DNA of 64,000 nt from Septoria linicola. Taxonomy: Eukaryota; Ascomycota; Dothideomycetes; Mycosphaerellales; Mycosphaerellaceae. The stretch spans positions 2,046,001 to 2,110,000 of the forward strand of contig CP099418.1 in assembly GCA_024114885.1 (NCBI GenBank), read 5' to 3'. Position 1 is the stretch's first letter. The number at the start of each line of letters is the position of its first letter. The notes beneath the pieces are model-generated. The model worked only from the letters and a program-made list of their open reading frames with translations, was not told the DNA's origin and did not search any database. Below, in pieces: positions 30,331 to 39,939 of this stretch. Both the position numbers and the translations under genes were made by a program.

Positions 30331-31245
30331 ATGTCCTCGACAGCCACGTCCGCGGACTGGAAGACTTACTGGGTCAATAGGACACTGCCTGGCCTCGATG
30401 ATGCCGCCATCTTCGTGGTATGTCCCCTCTTTCAATTGCCTCACAGCAGTATGCATGAAGTGCAGCGAGGCTGATGTTAGTCCATGTAGCTTTATGCCAT
30501 CGCAGGCGCGAGCTTGGTCCTAGGTCTTCAAGCACTGCTTCGTCTTCGACAGTGTCGTAAGGATATATCTGCAGATCCCTCGAAGCGTGCAGCCACATTC
30601 GCAGCTTGCGACGCAGACCTGGTCCACTTCTCCAAACGACAATTCAAGCTCAGTCTAATCCTTAGCACGCTCGCTGGTGCGCTCTGGATCACGGACGCTG
30701 TCATCGGCGCCTCCGAGCTATACGATGATGTAGCCAACAAGGGAAGCCGCTATCCCGCCGGATTCTGGCTCGCACTCGCCATCAGATTGGTGGGCATCAT
30801 GGCCATCCTACTCTTTACCCAATTCGCGGCACCACTTGCTCAGATGGTGGCCTTCTGTATGTGGATGCAAAGCAGACGGGAGAAGATCTCAGCCGCCACC
30901 AAGAGTAGCACTCTCGCAGCTCTCATTCCAGAAGCAAGAACCTTGGCCACATTCATCATGCAATTCTGGTCTGCAGGCTTCTTCGCACTGGTGGCATTCT
31001 GGTCGCCACTCTCACCGCATTATGTCATGAGGGGAATCATGCTCCAGGCCATTGCTGGCAGCGTCAATGCATGGTCGCACATGAGCTTTGTGCTGAACTG
31101 GCGTGCCGATAAGGTTCAAGCATTAGAGCTGATGGACACCATCTCTGCCAGAGAGGCGACTACCAAGTGCATCGCGGGTGCGAAGACTCTCTATTCAGAG
31201 AAGGCAGACGCCAGTGTACTTCCACAGCACGAGCAGAAATCTTAG
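30331..31245 (+). CDS. multi-span membrane protein of unknown function
   Basis: Two exons, 30331-30417 and 30490-31245, giving 280 residues. The intron runs GTATGT to TGTAG; this acceptor, rather than the CAG 16 bases later, keeps the frame and completes the first hydrophobic helix (AAIFVLYAIAGASLVLGLQA). Further helices are LSLILSTLAGALWITDAVI, FWLALAIRLVGIMAILLFTQF, FIMQFWSAGFFALVAFWS and MLQAIAGSVNAWSHMSFVL. The first two loops and the C-terminus are charged. I do not recognise a family. It is head-to-head with RRG9 at 259 bases, but nothing else suggests a mitochondrial role. Confidence 0.75.
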
Positions 31246-31549
31246 ACGGGAATGCTCAGGACCATTCTGCCGGCGCAGAATGCCGCGAGCTCTAGCCAGC
31301 ATTGAGCACATGTCGACCGCCGAGTATGCAGTCCGAGGGTGATGTGGGACGGGCTAGAGCACAACACATGGAATCGTTCGAGCACGTTGCGTGGGTTTCG
31401 TACTGTCTTCACATCTCATACCTCGTTAGAAATGAAATGCATTGGATTTGCAACCAAATCTTCCCGTTATATTATGCATTCTTTGAATCATAGTTTTTCA
31501 ATTCTGGTTCACTTTTGTTACTTCATGATTGTTGCATATATATCGAGTG
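31246..31549. other. intergenic region between convergent genes
   Basis: AT-rich 3' flanks (31430-31555) of two convergent genes. No gene seen. Confidence 0.45.
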
Positions 31550-33131
31550 CTATCGTAACGGTACTGCCTCCCACTTGCCCTTGAACGGGTTCTCTCTATC
31601 AGATGCAGGCGTCTCACTTATAATGCTCTCTTGTCTTTCCAATGCACCTTTGACATCACCTCTGTCGCCACCCCGTTGGACGTATGTTCGATAATCCTCC
31701 GGATCGTCGTCCCAATTTGCTGCCTTCACATTGCCAAAGAATGGCGTGCGGGGAGTCTGGACATAGCCCATTTGGCCACGGCTCGCGAATGCTTGGTGCA
31801 TTTCGTATTCATCTGAGGGACCTGTCTCGGCATCTTTGGGCGCAATTGGCTGATTCTCTGGTTTGTAGACGTGCTGCCGGTTGTAGAAGTATATGGTTGC
31901 CGAGATTGCCCCAAAGATGACGGTCATGATGGCAACAGCAATCCCATATCCTACTACGGAGCTGCCAGCGAAATCGAGACCTATGCCACCGTTGACTATT
32001 CCTAGGACCAAGATCGAGATGCCAAGGAAGCGGTGCACCTTACCCAGCACTGTGGATGTGCCAGATCGCATGAATATGATGTGGTGGCCGAGCCCCAGGC
32101 CGATCTGTAAGAAGATGGCTGCGAAGACGACCAAGCCAATGACTTGGTGGGCTGAGTTGAAGCTCTTCGACTGAGCCCTTGTGTCAGCACAGCAAAGGAT
32201 GGCGGAATGCAGCGCAGGCACGACTTACCTTGTTGTAAAGCTTCGAAGCATACACGCCTAATGCTAGTCCAATGAGCACTAGTCCTAGCCCAAAGATCTG
32301 TATTGCCGCGTGCACTGGCGCTCGTCGTACTAGCCGGAGAGTGACAGCACCTAGTGGGAAGACTAGCAGGAAGGCCAGGCACATGAAGACTGCGTGCACA
32401 ATCTGCGCCCACTCTGCATCGCCACCGGTGCTGTAGGCATTCGAGCTGAAGTAGTTTGCAAACGCCCAATAGGAATCGCCGACTTGTAATCCAGGATCCT
32501 GCGGAGCTGGCACTCGCCCATACCATCCAGACATGTTCGTAGCTACCGTCATGTCGAGCTGAAATGCTCCATGGAAATCGTGGAGGCGTAGAGGTGCATT
32601 GAGATCGTTCGAGTGTAGGGTGGTATTTGGTCCGAGTGCGAAGATAAAAGGCTGCGTCTTACTAGTCGTGTCGATACTACCCGTTGCCCAGGATGAGCAG
32701 TTCCGACACACGGCATGCGAGATCATAATGCCATCCGGACTTAGTGTGTTCGAGAATGGCGCATATGTGTCGTTTCGTACCGGATCGATCACAACATCTT
32801 CTTCCCACTCCGGCTCTGAGTGGCCAGTAGCCATTCGGGGGCTGTTGATCAAGCTGTGGCCGTCTTCGCCAACGTAAGAGATAATCATTCGCGTGTCTTT
32901 CATGCTGCTTCCAAAGCCGATGCCCATCCACGAATGCGATGCCGGCGCATTCATGTGGAAGTACACATCGCCATTCTCCACCACGTTTAGTGCGAAGACA
33001 TATCCAGAGCTCGCCAGCACAAAATATGCGGCCTTTGCGTGGTCGTCAATGCCGGCTGAAACCACTTCCTTGGGGTCGCCCGCCCAGACCAGCTGGGAAA
33101 ATGCCAGAAGAGTCGGTATAATCTTCTTCAT
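31550..33131 (-). CDS. secreted-side DOMON plus cytochrome b561 membrane protein
   Basis: Two exons, 32229-33131 and 31550-32170, giving 507 residues; the intron has GTAAGT and CTCAG. A signal peptide (MKKIIPTLLAFSQLVWAG) is followed by a DOMON-type heme or sugar-binding domain (about residues 25-200; YFHMNAPASHSWMGIGFGSSM has the Met typical of the cytochrome of cellobiose dehydrogenase). Then come five to six helices of the cytochrome b561 type, with His in QIVHAVFMCLAFLL, VHAAIQIFGL, SAHQVIGLVVFA and GKVHRFLGISILV as heme ligands. The C-terminal 100 residues are cytoplasmic and unstructured. The family moves electrons across membranes, probably for extracellular metal or redox chemistry; the partner is unknown. 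Confidence 0.9.
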
Positions 33132-33734
33132 ATTGGCTTCTTGTCCAAAACCCGCAGCCAGCCACCAGGGAAGCTGACAGCCTGTCGATCGAAGAAAATG
33201 TGCGGCGTAGGTTGAAGGCTTGGAATCAAGAAGTCTACAGACAAGTACCTGCGACAGAGATGCCGCCACACAGACTAGTCCTAGACGCTGCGCACCAGGT
33301 CATTCGTCATGGCATCTATTCTCGAGCAGTGTAGATGCGGGTCACAGCAGGTCGTGCCATCGAGTGAGATTGTAGGCGCCCGCCACGCTTGCAAGCCAGT
33401 CGCTGCCCACTTTCTGTAGCACGACGGGGTCGGAGGCCTGGAAGGCTAATAAGCGCTGACGCTCCAATAGCTGTGGAGATCTGCACGAAGCTGCATCCTA
33501 TCACTTGCACGGCATTGGTTGTTGCGTGTTGCGCTCGGGGAGAAGATGGAACTGCCGGTTCGTTTGCATGCTGGCAACCACGACAGTCGGTATCATGTGC
33601 CGCAGAGCCTGCACTACGCGCAGGAGAAAAGAAGGACGAAGTGGAAGAACTTAGCCAAAGTAGAGTCGTGACTGTGGCCCACTTCCGCTTGCTCTCAGCC
33701 AATCAAGACCGGCAACCAATCTCACGCTTCGCCA
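33132..33734. other. intergenic region before dispersed repeat
   Basis: Two overlapping frames of about 130 codons, one on each strand (33316-33702 minus and 33389-33805 plus), show no domain, and one runs into the repeat. A short frame from the ATG at 33309 has a CxC but soon stops. I call no gene here. Confidence 0.4.
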
Positions 33735-34340
33735 TGTTATTGACCGAGTTTACGAGGTCTATCTTACTCTTCGAAAAAAAACAGGGTCCAAAAATGATTG
33801 GCTGAGAGTGCGCCAAAAAAAAGCACGGTAACGTGACCTGATACCCTTGGCATGTGCAGACTCTTCACTCCTATTTGTAAACAAATCGTCCTTCCATGCT
33901 ACCGCCCTTTGCAACGTAAATCGTTGCCTTTGTAACACAAACATCTCTCGACGTATTGCTATGGACTCCGTTTCCGATACTACTAAGCTTTGTAGTAATT
34001 ACTATACCGTTAAACCACTTTACGTATTCGTCTAAGGCAAGCGCAATCTTAAGACCTACGATCGTTTAGAGTAGTTGAAGGGGAAGAAGGTAAAGCAGGG
34101 CCGTAGTACGCGTGCTTAGCTTTGTAACAGAAATTACAGCCGGAAGCCGCAGCCACTCGTGCGTAGAGACCGACCTCATCCGCCGACGAGATGCTAATCC
34201 AGTCCCTATTACCCCTGTAGCCTACTGTAAAGGTGTTGTTACTTGCTAAGACGCGGAGGCTATCACGTGCGCGGCGCTACGTAGTTCCGAGTCAACAGGG
34301 TCAGATCTTTGCGTGTACGCGACAGGGACCTTGTCCGTTG
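33735..34340. repeat. dispersed repeat, copy 1 (about 0.6 kb)
   Basis: Both ends match, in reverse orientation, the ends of the element at 50870-52029. The left end (TTATTGACCGAGTTTACGAG) pairs with the sequence just before 52029; the right end, including TCACGTGCGCGGCGCTACGT and CGTGTACGCGACAGGGACC, pairs with 50870-50980. One 67-base unit, starting with GGGTCCAAAAATGATTGG (33784 onward), is the same as the tandem units of copy 2. The interior shows no intact gene; a 62-codon frame at 33847-34035 stops early. I see no terminal inverted repeats, so this may be a solo or deleted mobile element of unknown class. Confidence 0.8.
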
Positions 34341-34567
34341 ACTATCTTGAGGGGTGGCAGAGAGTGTGCAGAACAGTGCAATGAAATTGGTAAAACTCTT
34401 CAAGTCTGTATTGGCATGTAATAACATGCCGAGACAGGACTATGGCAGCAGGAGCAGCAAGAGACATCACGGACGTCGAGCGCTGGTGAAGCATGGAAAT
34501 CATCGTTCAGTACTTGGGTATCTTAGAAAGCACAGCTGAATCAAGACATGGGTGGGTCTAAGCAGCC

Positions 34568-34923
34568 CTACATCCACCATATCCACCAGGCTTTATTTGT
34601 AGGACTTGGCTTGTAGAAATCTGTGAAAACGCCTGTAAAGTTCATTTGCTTGGTTCTGGAACTCAATGTCAGCATGCGGTACGATAGACCAAGGCATGGG
34701 ACCGTGATCACCTGGCCTTCTCCCAATCTTTGAACTTCTTCTGCTGGTCGATCTTCCATTGTGGTAGAGGCTCCTTCTTAGTCCTTGAGAAGATGTTCCG
34801 ACTGGCCTTCTTGTCATGCGTCGTTTTGTCACTTGGTGCTGGAGTCTCGCTAGCAACCGTTGTAGAGCATTGCGAAAGACTCGCTGTGTCCGAGAGGACT
34901 TCACTGTTACTATTTAAGACCAT
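34568..34923 (-). CDS. small hypothetical protein
   Basis: Tentative two-exon gene, 34712-34923 and 34568-34655, giving 99 residues; the intron has a GTGATC donor, a GCTGAC branch site and ends in CCAG (an alternative acceptor six bases earlier keeps the frame). The protein is Ser/Thr-rich at first, then Lys-rich with the amphipathic run PLPQWKIDQQKKFKDWEKAR. No family recognised and no signal peptide. The plus strand is also open here. It sits between the dispersed repeat and the HExxH genes and could be lineage-specific or chance. Confidence 0.3.
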
Positions 34924-35568
34924 GCTGAAGAATCGGGATCGTGTATGCTGTAGATTTTGAAGCCATATATTTTGTTGCGTGAGTTGATAGCGAGAGACAG
35001 GAATGGCGATACTTGTGCGTATTTGTGTTCAGTATTGTGTGCTCAGGACTGGTACTGTATTGTAGATCTGATCAGGGACCACGTAGGGCTTCTGTAACTA
35101 GCAATAAGTTAAAGCTATGTAGGACTCTTGAAGGGCAGATCGACGTGGCGCAGGCACGACAGAGCAAGGCCTCAAGTGGTTGCGGTGACAAGCTGCTTTG
35201 TTTGCAGGATCTGAATGTTGCCCTGAACGCTTCCTTCAAGCACCCTCGCTTCGGAAGCTGTAGCATTTGCCGTGTATCTCGAGCACTGCCATGTCTTCGA
35301 TTATTGTGGAGGGTAAGGAACGCAAGTTGTGGACCGCGGATGGAAATTGGTCTCCGTCAGCTTTCGGTCTTCCATTAGTCTGCACCATCTTCTGACCAGT
35401 CAAAAGTGGTTAATATATTTTATTGGTTGCCAGTGGCATGGGAGCTAGTGGAAGTACTGAGCGGCCACTCTGGCTCATGACTCTTGTTCTCCCAACTTGC
35501 TTCCTTCTGTCCCACCTGAAGACTTGAGAAGAAAGATTTCGCTACTGTCTCTGATCGACAAAGGCGAA
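34924..35568. other. intergenic region
   Basis: No supported gene; a 121-codon plus-strand frame at 35013-35378 lacks motifs. The base composition is normal. Confidence 0.4.
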
Positions 35569-36627
35569 TCAATCTTTCAGCGGAGAAAGACGTTCCACGT
35601 ATGCTTGGAGGCTTTCGTGCCAGACCTGGCACTGCCTCCGAGGCGGCCTTAATGCTATGCCGCACGTCTTCGCCATGTTGAATGCCCAGAACTGCTCAGA
35701 GAAGAGGCTCTTCACCCATTTATCTGGCACACGCCACCTGTGTTCGATCCCGAAGTCATGGTCTACCGCTATTGGGTAGGGTGCGCCTTCGCGCATCTGC
35801 CCGTGCCAAAGAAGAGAACTGGGCAGGGCACGTACAAATACGCCGGCCCAGTCCACGACCAATTGTCCACCCCACAGGAAGTTTTCGATGCAGAGGCCAG
35901 CCTCACATATCATCTCATCTTCGAAGAACATTTCTGCATTATCGCCATAGCATGCATTGTTGAACGCATGCGCGATCTCGTGCACAAGGAGGCGCGCTAC
36001 TGCCAAGTGGGCTCGTCGCTGAAATTTCAGGCCATGTAATGTAGCGGTAGCGATCGTGTGCGGAATGGCACTGTGCAAGCAGATGACGCTGCGGCAGCCA
36101 ACGTGATCCGTGTGAATCTGCTCCGTACACCGTGTATACGCCTCGGCATGAATGAGCGTGCTTCCCAGGCCAAATTGGACACAACAGGACAACTCGCACA
36201 ACGCCACAAGGATCTTATCAGCTTCCTCGCATGGAAGCTCCGCAGAGAAGCGTCTTCGGAACCTCCCCCTGAGGCTGCCATCTTGAACACTGACAGCTTC
36301 ATTCGTCTTACCAAACCTGAGAGCGTGGAAGAATTGCAGGCTCTTCGGACTTGTCAAGATTCGAGTCGCGAGGTCTATGGCTGGTAATATCTGGGCATAA
36401 TCGTGGTCGCTGACACTCGCAAAATTAGCTCGGGCAAAGATAGGATGTGCGTGGGAGGATGGAGAGCTCCAAGATTGGTGCTCTGCTGACACGAACCGCG
36501 ACTGCTTGAATCCTTTTCCTGGTCGAGCTTCGAAATCTTGGTGTTCCTGGCCGTTCCTTTGTAGGCGTCCAGCGCTGAAGTCTTCGCATGCTCTGGCAAG
36601 ACTATCATATGGAGAGCTTACCACCAT
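35569..36627 (-). CDS. HExxH-motif putative metallopeptidase-like protein, paralogue A
   Basis: A 352-residue frame from the ATG at 36627. Near residue 216 it has LLVHEIAHAFNNA, a zinc-metallopeptidase HExxH helix, and about 25 residues later CEAGLCIENFLWGG, where the Glu could be the third zinc ligand. There is no signal peptide, no membrane helix and no recognised peptidase family. It clearly resembles the next gene on the same strand: HPIFARANF versus HPLFAWSSW, ILPAIDLATRILTSP versus LLPALALASRMLTWP, and the HExxH block. The two are thus a tandem duplication. Whether the protein cleaves peptides is unknown. Confidence 0.7.
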   Translation of the reverse strand: MVVSSPYDSLARACEDFSAGRLQRNGQEHQDFEARPGKGFKQSRFVSAEHQSWSSPSSHAHPIFARANFASVSDHDYAQILPAIDLATRILTSPKSLQFFHALRFGKTNEAVSVQDGSLRGRFRRRFSAELPCEEADKILVALCELSCCVQFGLGSTLIHAEAYTRCTEQIHTDHVGCRSVICLHSAIPHTIATATLHGLKFQRRAHLAVARLLVHEIAHAFNNACYGDNAEMFFEDEMICEAGLCIENFLWGGQLVVDWAGVFVRALPSSLLWHGQMREGAPYPIAVDHDFGIEHRWRVPDKWVKSLFSEQFWAFNMAKTCGIALRPPRRQCQVWHESLQAYVERLSPLKD

Positions 36628-36974
36628 TATTCACACAACAATGCTTTGCGCCTATCTGCAGGGCCATCTCAAGACGGAGCGTGCTTATATCCGTCTCAAG
36701 AAGATCTTCTGACCACAACATACGAACAAAGTGGTTCAGATTGAGCCTCATCTTATACACAAAGACTTCAAGATTCAGATAGATACTAACACTCACGCCA
36801 GACAAAGAACTTGCGGAGGTGTTCAAGTCTAGCCTAAGCCATCATTGGCGCATTTGGGATACGCATTTCAAGGACGAGTAATAGAACCAAGGATCGAAAG
36901 AGGCATTGCAGTTCGTATAACTTATCACCCCCAAATTCAAGCCCTAGACTACTCAAGAGCCGGCTCACCGACTC
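36628..36974. other. spacer between HExxH paralogues
   Basis: 347 bases between two same-strand genes. No gene seen. Confidence 0.4.
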
Positions 36975-37907
36975 TTATAATGCTGTGTATAGCTCATTAA
37001 ATTCAGCCATCACCTCGAGTCCACTAATGTCCCGGATGAACATGCCCCGTGGACCTCCTGGTGAGCTGATAGGAAAGCTGATGTCCTTGTAGGCCTTCAC
37101 CAGCTCTGCTACGTTGATCTCTTTGAGCTGGAGCTTCATATCAAAATTCTCATGCCGATCCTTCAGTTCCACTATTCCGCCCATGGCCACAACTTCCCAG
37201 GCGAAGCCGTTTTCCGCGAACTTTTGACCTACCAGAAATCGCTCACCGTCCTTGGGACCGCTCATTGCGTAGCCGATAACATGCATGAGCTCATGAACAA
37301 GTGTCTGCGCGAGCTCACGATAGCAGAGAAGCAACTTGTGTATTGTGTTGTCAGCCGGAATCGTCTCATTAATGTGCTTTTGGTTCAGCTCGATCCTGCT
37401 ATGCACGCCAGGTGACCAGCCCTCAATTGGGTCTTCCGCGACTGCCTCGGCGTACTTGTTAGCAGATAACGAAGAACTCGTCAGCCGCACATAGGGTACC
37501 AGCCTGAGAAGGGCCTCGTCGAATCGCTTTTGTGCCTCGTCGTCGAGAGGTCGCTCGGGATCTGAGCACAGTAGACGAACTTGTCTGCGCGGCTTGCCCT
37601 TACTATCCATGCGGATTGTGGTAGGGCAGTAGATCAGAGAACTGATGAAATTGGTTGTAGCAGGCCAGGTTAGCATTCGGCTGGCCAGAGCCAGAGCTGG
37701 TAAAAGTGATAAGTACTCTTTCTTGGTCACGCCTATCCAGGAACTCCATGCAAAGAGAGGATGCACTTGATTGACCGAGGCCATCTTTTGGTAGAAGATC
37801 TGCAGAAAGTCGCGGGTGGAGGGCTTGATGTTCGGAGTCAGGACCAACGCCAGCGCTGAATCAACCTCGGCCTTCACACGGGTTTCCTCCTGGCGATCTG
37901 AAGACAT
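36975..37907 (-). CDS. HExxH-motif putative metallopeptidase-like protein, paralogue B
   Basis: A 310-residue frame; I take the ATG at 37907 because the upstream extension begins at TTG. TLVHELMHVIGYA near residue 205 is the HExxH helix, followed after a short acidic loop by FAENGFAWEVVAMGG, where the Glu aligns with that of paralogue A. The N-terminal 180 residues are helical and align with paralogue A over HPLFAW to the LLPALALASRMLTWP block. The C-terminal 60 residues differ. No signal peptide. I know of no named family; both genes lie in the less conserved part of the window between two gene-poor stretches. Confidence 0.7.
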   Translation of the reverse strand: MSSDRQEETRVKAEVDSALALVLTPNIKPSTRDFLQIFYQKMASVNQVHPLFAWSSWIGVTKKEYLSLLPALALASRMLTWPATTNFISSLIYCPTTIRMDSKGKPRRQVRLLCSDPERPLDDEAQKRFDEALLRLVPYVRLTSSSLSANKYAEAVAEDPIEGWSPGVHSRIELNQKHINETIPADNTIHKLLLCYRELAQTLVHELMHVIGYAMSGPKDGERFLVGQKFAENGFAWEVVAMGGIVELKDRHENFDMKLQLKEINVAELVKAYKDISFPISSPGGPRGMFIRDISGLEVMAEFNELYTAL

Positions 37908-38237
37908 GACGAAAAGCAAGAGGAATCCCTCACGGGAACGTTGTGAATGAATGAAGTGTACAGTGGTATGGGTGTCTTGTGCGAGAGCGCGCTGTGCTCA
38001 GTCGACCATGATATGTTTCCTTTGTTCATTCTTAATTCAAGCTGCACAAAGGAATGGTATGATCGAGTGTGCTTCCACATATGATCACAAAGAAAAAGCA
38101 TCTGGCCAGCCACAGCTGTCGGCGGCAGGGCATGATTCTGCCTAGCCAGGAGTCATACAACGCGCACAACCTGTGCTGATTGCTGCCGATCATCATAGCT
38201 TGGCACGAGTTTTGACAATACCATAGCACGGTCCGTC
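37908..38237. other. intergenic region
   Basis: 330 bases between same-strand genes, presumably the promoter of paralogue B and the 3' end of the epoxide hydrolase. No gene seen. Confidence 0.4.
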
Positions 38238-39939
38238 CTAATTAGCGTTAGCGGTGGTCGTAAGTGCTAGCTCAGAATGTGGCCATACCTTTCCGAACAT
38301 GCGTACGAGGTCCTTGACGATCTCCTCCGGGATCTCATGCGCGGCAAAGTGTCCACCTCTCATTTTACGGTCCTCGTATACTACCGGACCAAGCGTTCTT
38401 GCCCAGGTGCTCGGAATGACAGATAACTCTCGTGGAGAGTGGCATAATCCAAGTTTTACAGTCGGTATCCATTCGTGAGTCCTGTCCCTGTGAATGTTGT
38501 TGAGACCAGAAGTGTGTATGGATTCGTAGTAGATGCGGAGCGACGCGGCGGGACCAGCCCGGGAGAAGTAATAGCTGAAAGTGATCGTACGTCAGTGATG
38601 CTTCCTGTCTACATGTGTGATGTCCATGGGGCGCCGGGCAGACACCCCATGACTTCTGCCGAGCTATTCAACTTACAGCGAGACCCAGGTCAGGACTTCG
38701 TCGTCAGTCCAATTGTAGCCATCAGTCCAGTCGTGGAGCTTCTCATATATCCAGGCTAAGACAGCTATTGGCGAGTCATGGAGGGCATAGCCTGGTGTCT
38801 GAGGCTTTGTCGCCTGAATGGCCTTGTAACCCGAACCCTCGTTGACGAACCATTCGGTGCGCCTGAAGCCATTCCTTATGGCTTCACCGTACGGTGTCAA
38901 AGCGTGCTGGAGTGCGAGGATTGGATTCTTTGTCCAGGTGGGCGGATTGGCCCGGACTAGATTGATGTGCGACGCTAAACAGCGTTGAGGGTAACGCAGT
39001 CCAATGACGCGAGTGATCATCTGAGAAGAAATCGCGCGACAGTCAGCAGTGGACCCAAAGCACCTCGAAACTACTGCTATGGCAAGCATAGTACGGAGAC
39101 CTGCAGCATCGGCACGATAGGAGGAGACACGGAGACCAGACTGGTGTGGCCGAGAGCGGCTACTTCACTTACAAATCCCCCTACATGTCTAGTCAGTGGG
39201 CATCCTGCAGAGCATGCATCAGAGAATCGTATGCTTACAGTCGCCACCCTGGGTAACATACTGATTGTATCCCAAGGATTGCATGAGTTGGTCACAAGTC
39301 TCGGCGTATTGAGCCAGACCGAAGCCTCTTTTTGCTACACCCTGAGACCAACCAAAATTCGGAAGTGATGGCGCCACAACACTGCATACGTGTAAGAACA
39401 GGAACCACGCGAGGTTCAATGGTCTTGCTGCGGGCGGTGCCTGTCAAACTCACTGGAACGCGACACCATTGCTCCCATTTCGCAAGGCTGATAGCATCTT
39501 GGTCACCTCGAGATAGCTTCCAGGCCATCCATGCACGAACAGCAGTGGTATGGCATCCGGACTTTCGGACGGCTGATGGAGATAGTGGAGTTCGATGTCC
39601 CCAAAGCCTTCAACTCTGACCTTCTGTTGGTAATTAGGCAGTTCATTCAGCTTCGCCTCTTGCAACCGCCTGATCGTCGTTAGCACAAATGGTCTGTGCA
39701 ATGCAGTGTAACATATTACCAATCGAAGCTTGTTTTCCAGTGTTGTGCAAGGCGTTTGATATCTGCCAGAGGAGCCCCATAATCCCATCCAGCTTCCTCT
39801 AACTGGTCAACATTAGTGTTATCTGACAGAAGTCTATATTGTCATTATATCGTGCCTCATCTGGAAATTCGGCTTGAGCCAGCTTGATCTTGAGAGTGAC
39901 CAGTTGCTCTTCTGGCACTGCTACTCTGTAACTCGACAT
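38238..39939 (-). CDS. epoxide hydrolase, EHN plus alpha/beta-hydrolase
   Basis: Seven exons by eye: 39856-39939, 39720-39802, 39454-39669, 39239-39381, 39173-39180, 38677-39020 and 38238-38574, giving 404 residues. The EHN domain reads FPDELEEAGWDYGAPLADIK and ends DWRLQEAKLNELPNY. The hydrolase fold has LLFVHGWPGSYLEV (oxyanion hole), the nucleophile motif GGDWGF, SHINLVRANPP, ILTW-like WTDDEVLTW and the final catalytic His in GGHFAAHEIP. It should open epoxides to diols, in lipid metabolism or detoxification. Two oddities: intron 1 needs a GC donor (GAG|GCACGA), and exon 5 has only eight bases, coding W-G-F next to the catalytic Asp. All seven exons keep phase. An error in one junction would not change the family. 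Confidence 0.88.

Noticed and set aside
33847..34035. 62-codon frame in dispersed repeat copy 1 as a possible transposase start
   Set aside because: It is short, ends at once and resembles no transposase I know; copy 2 does not keep it.
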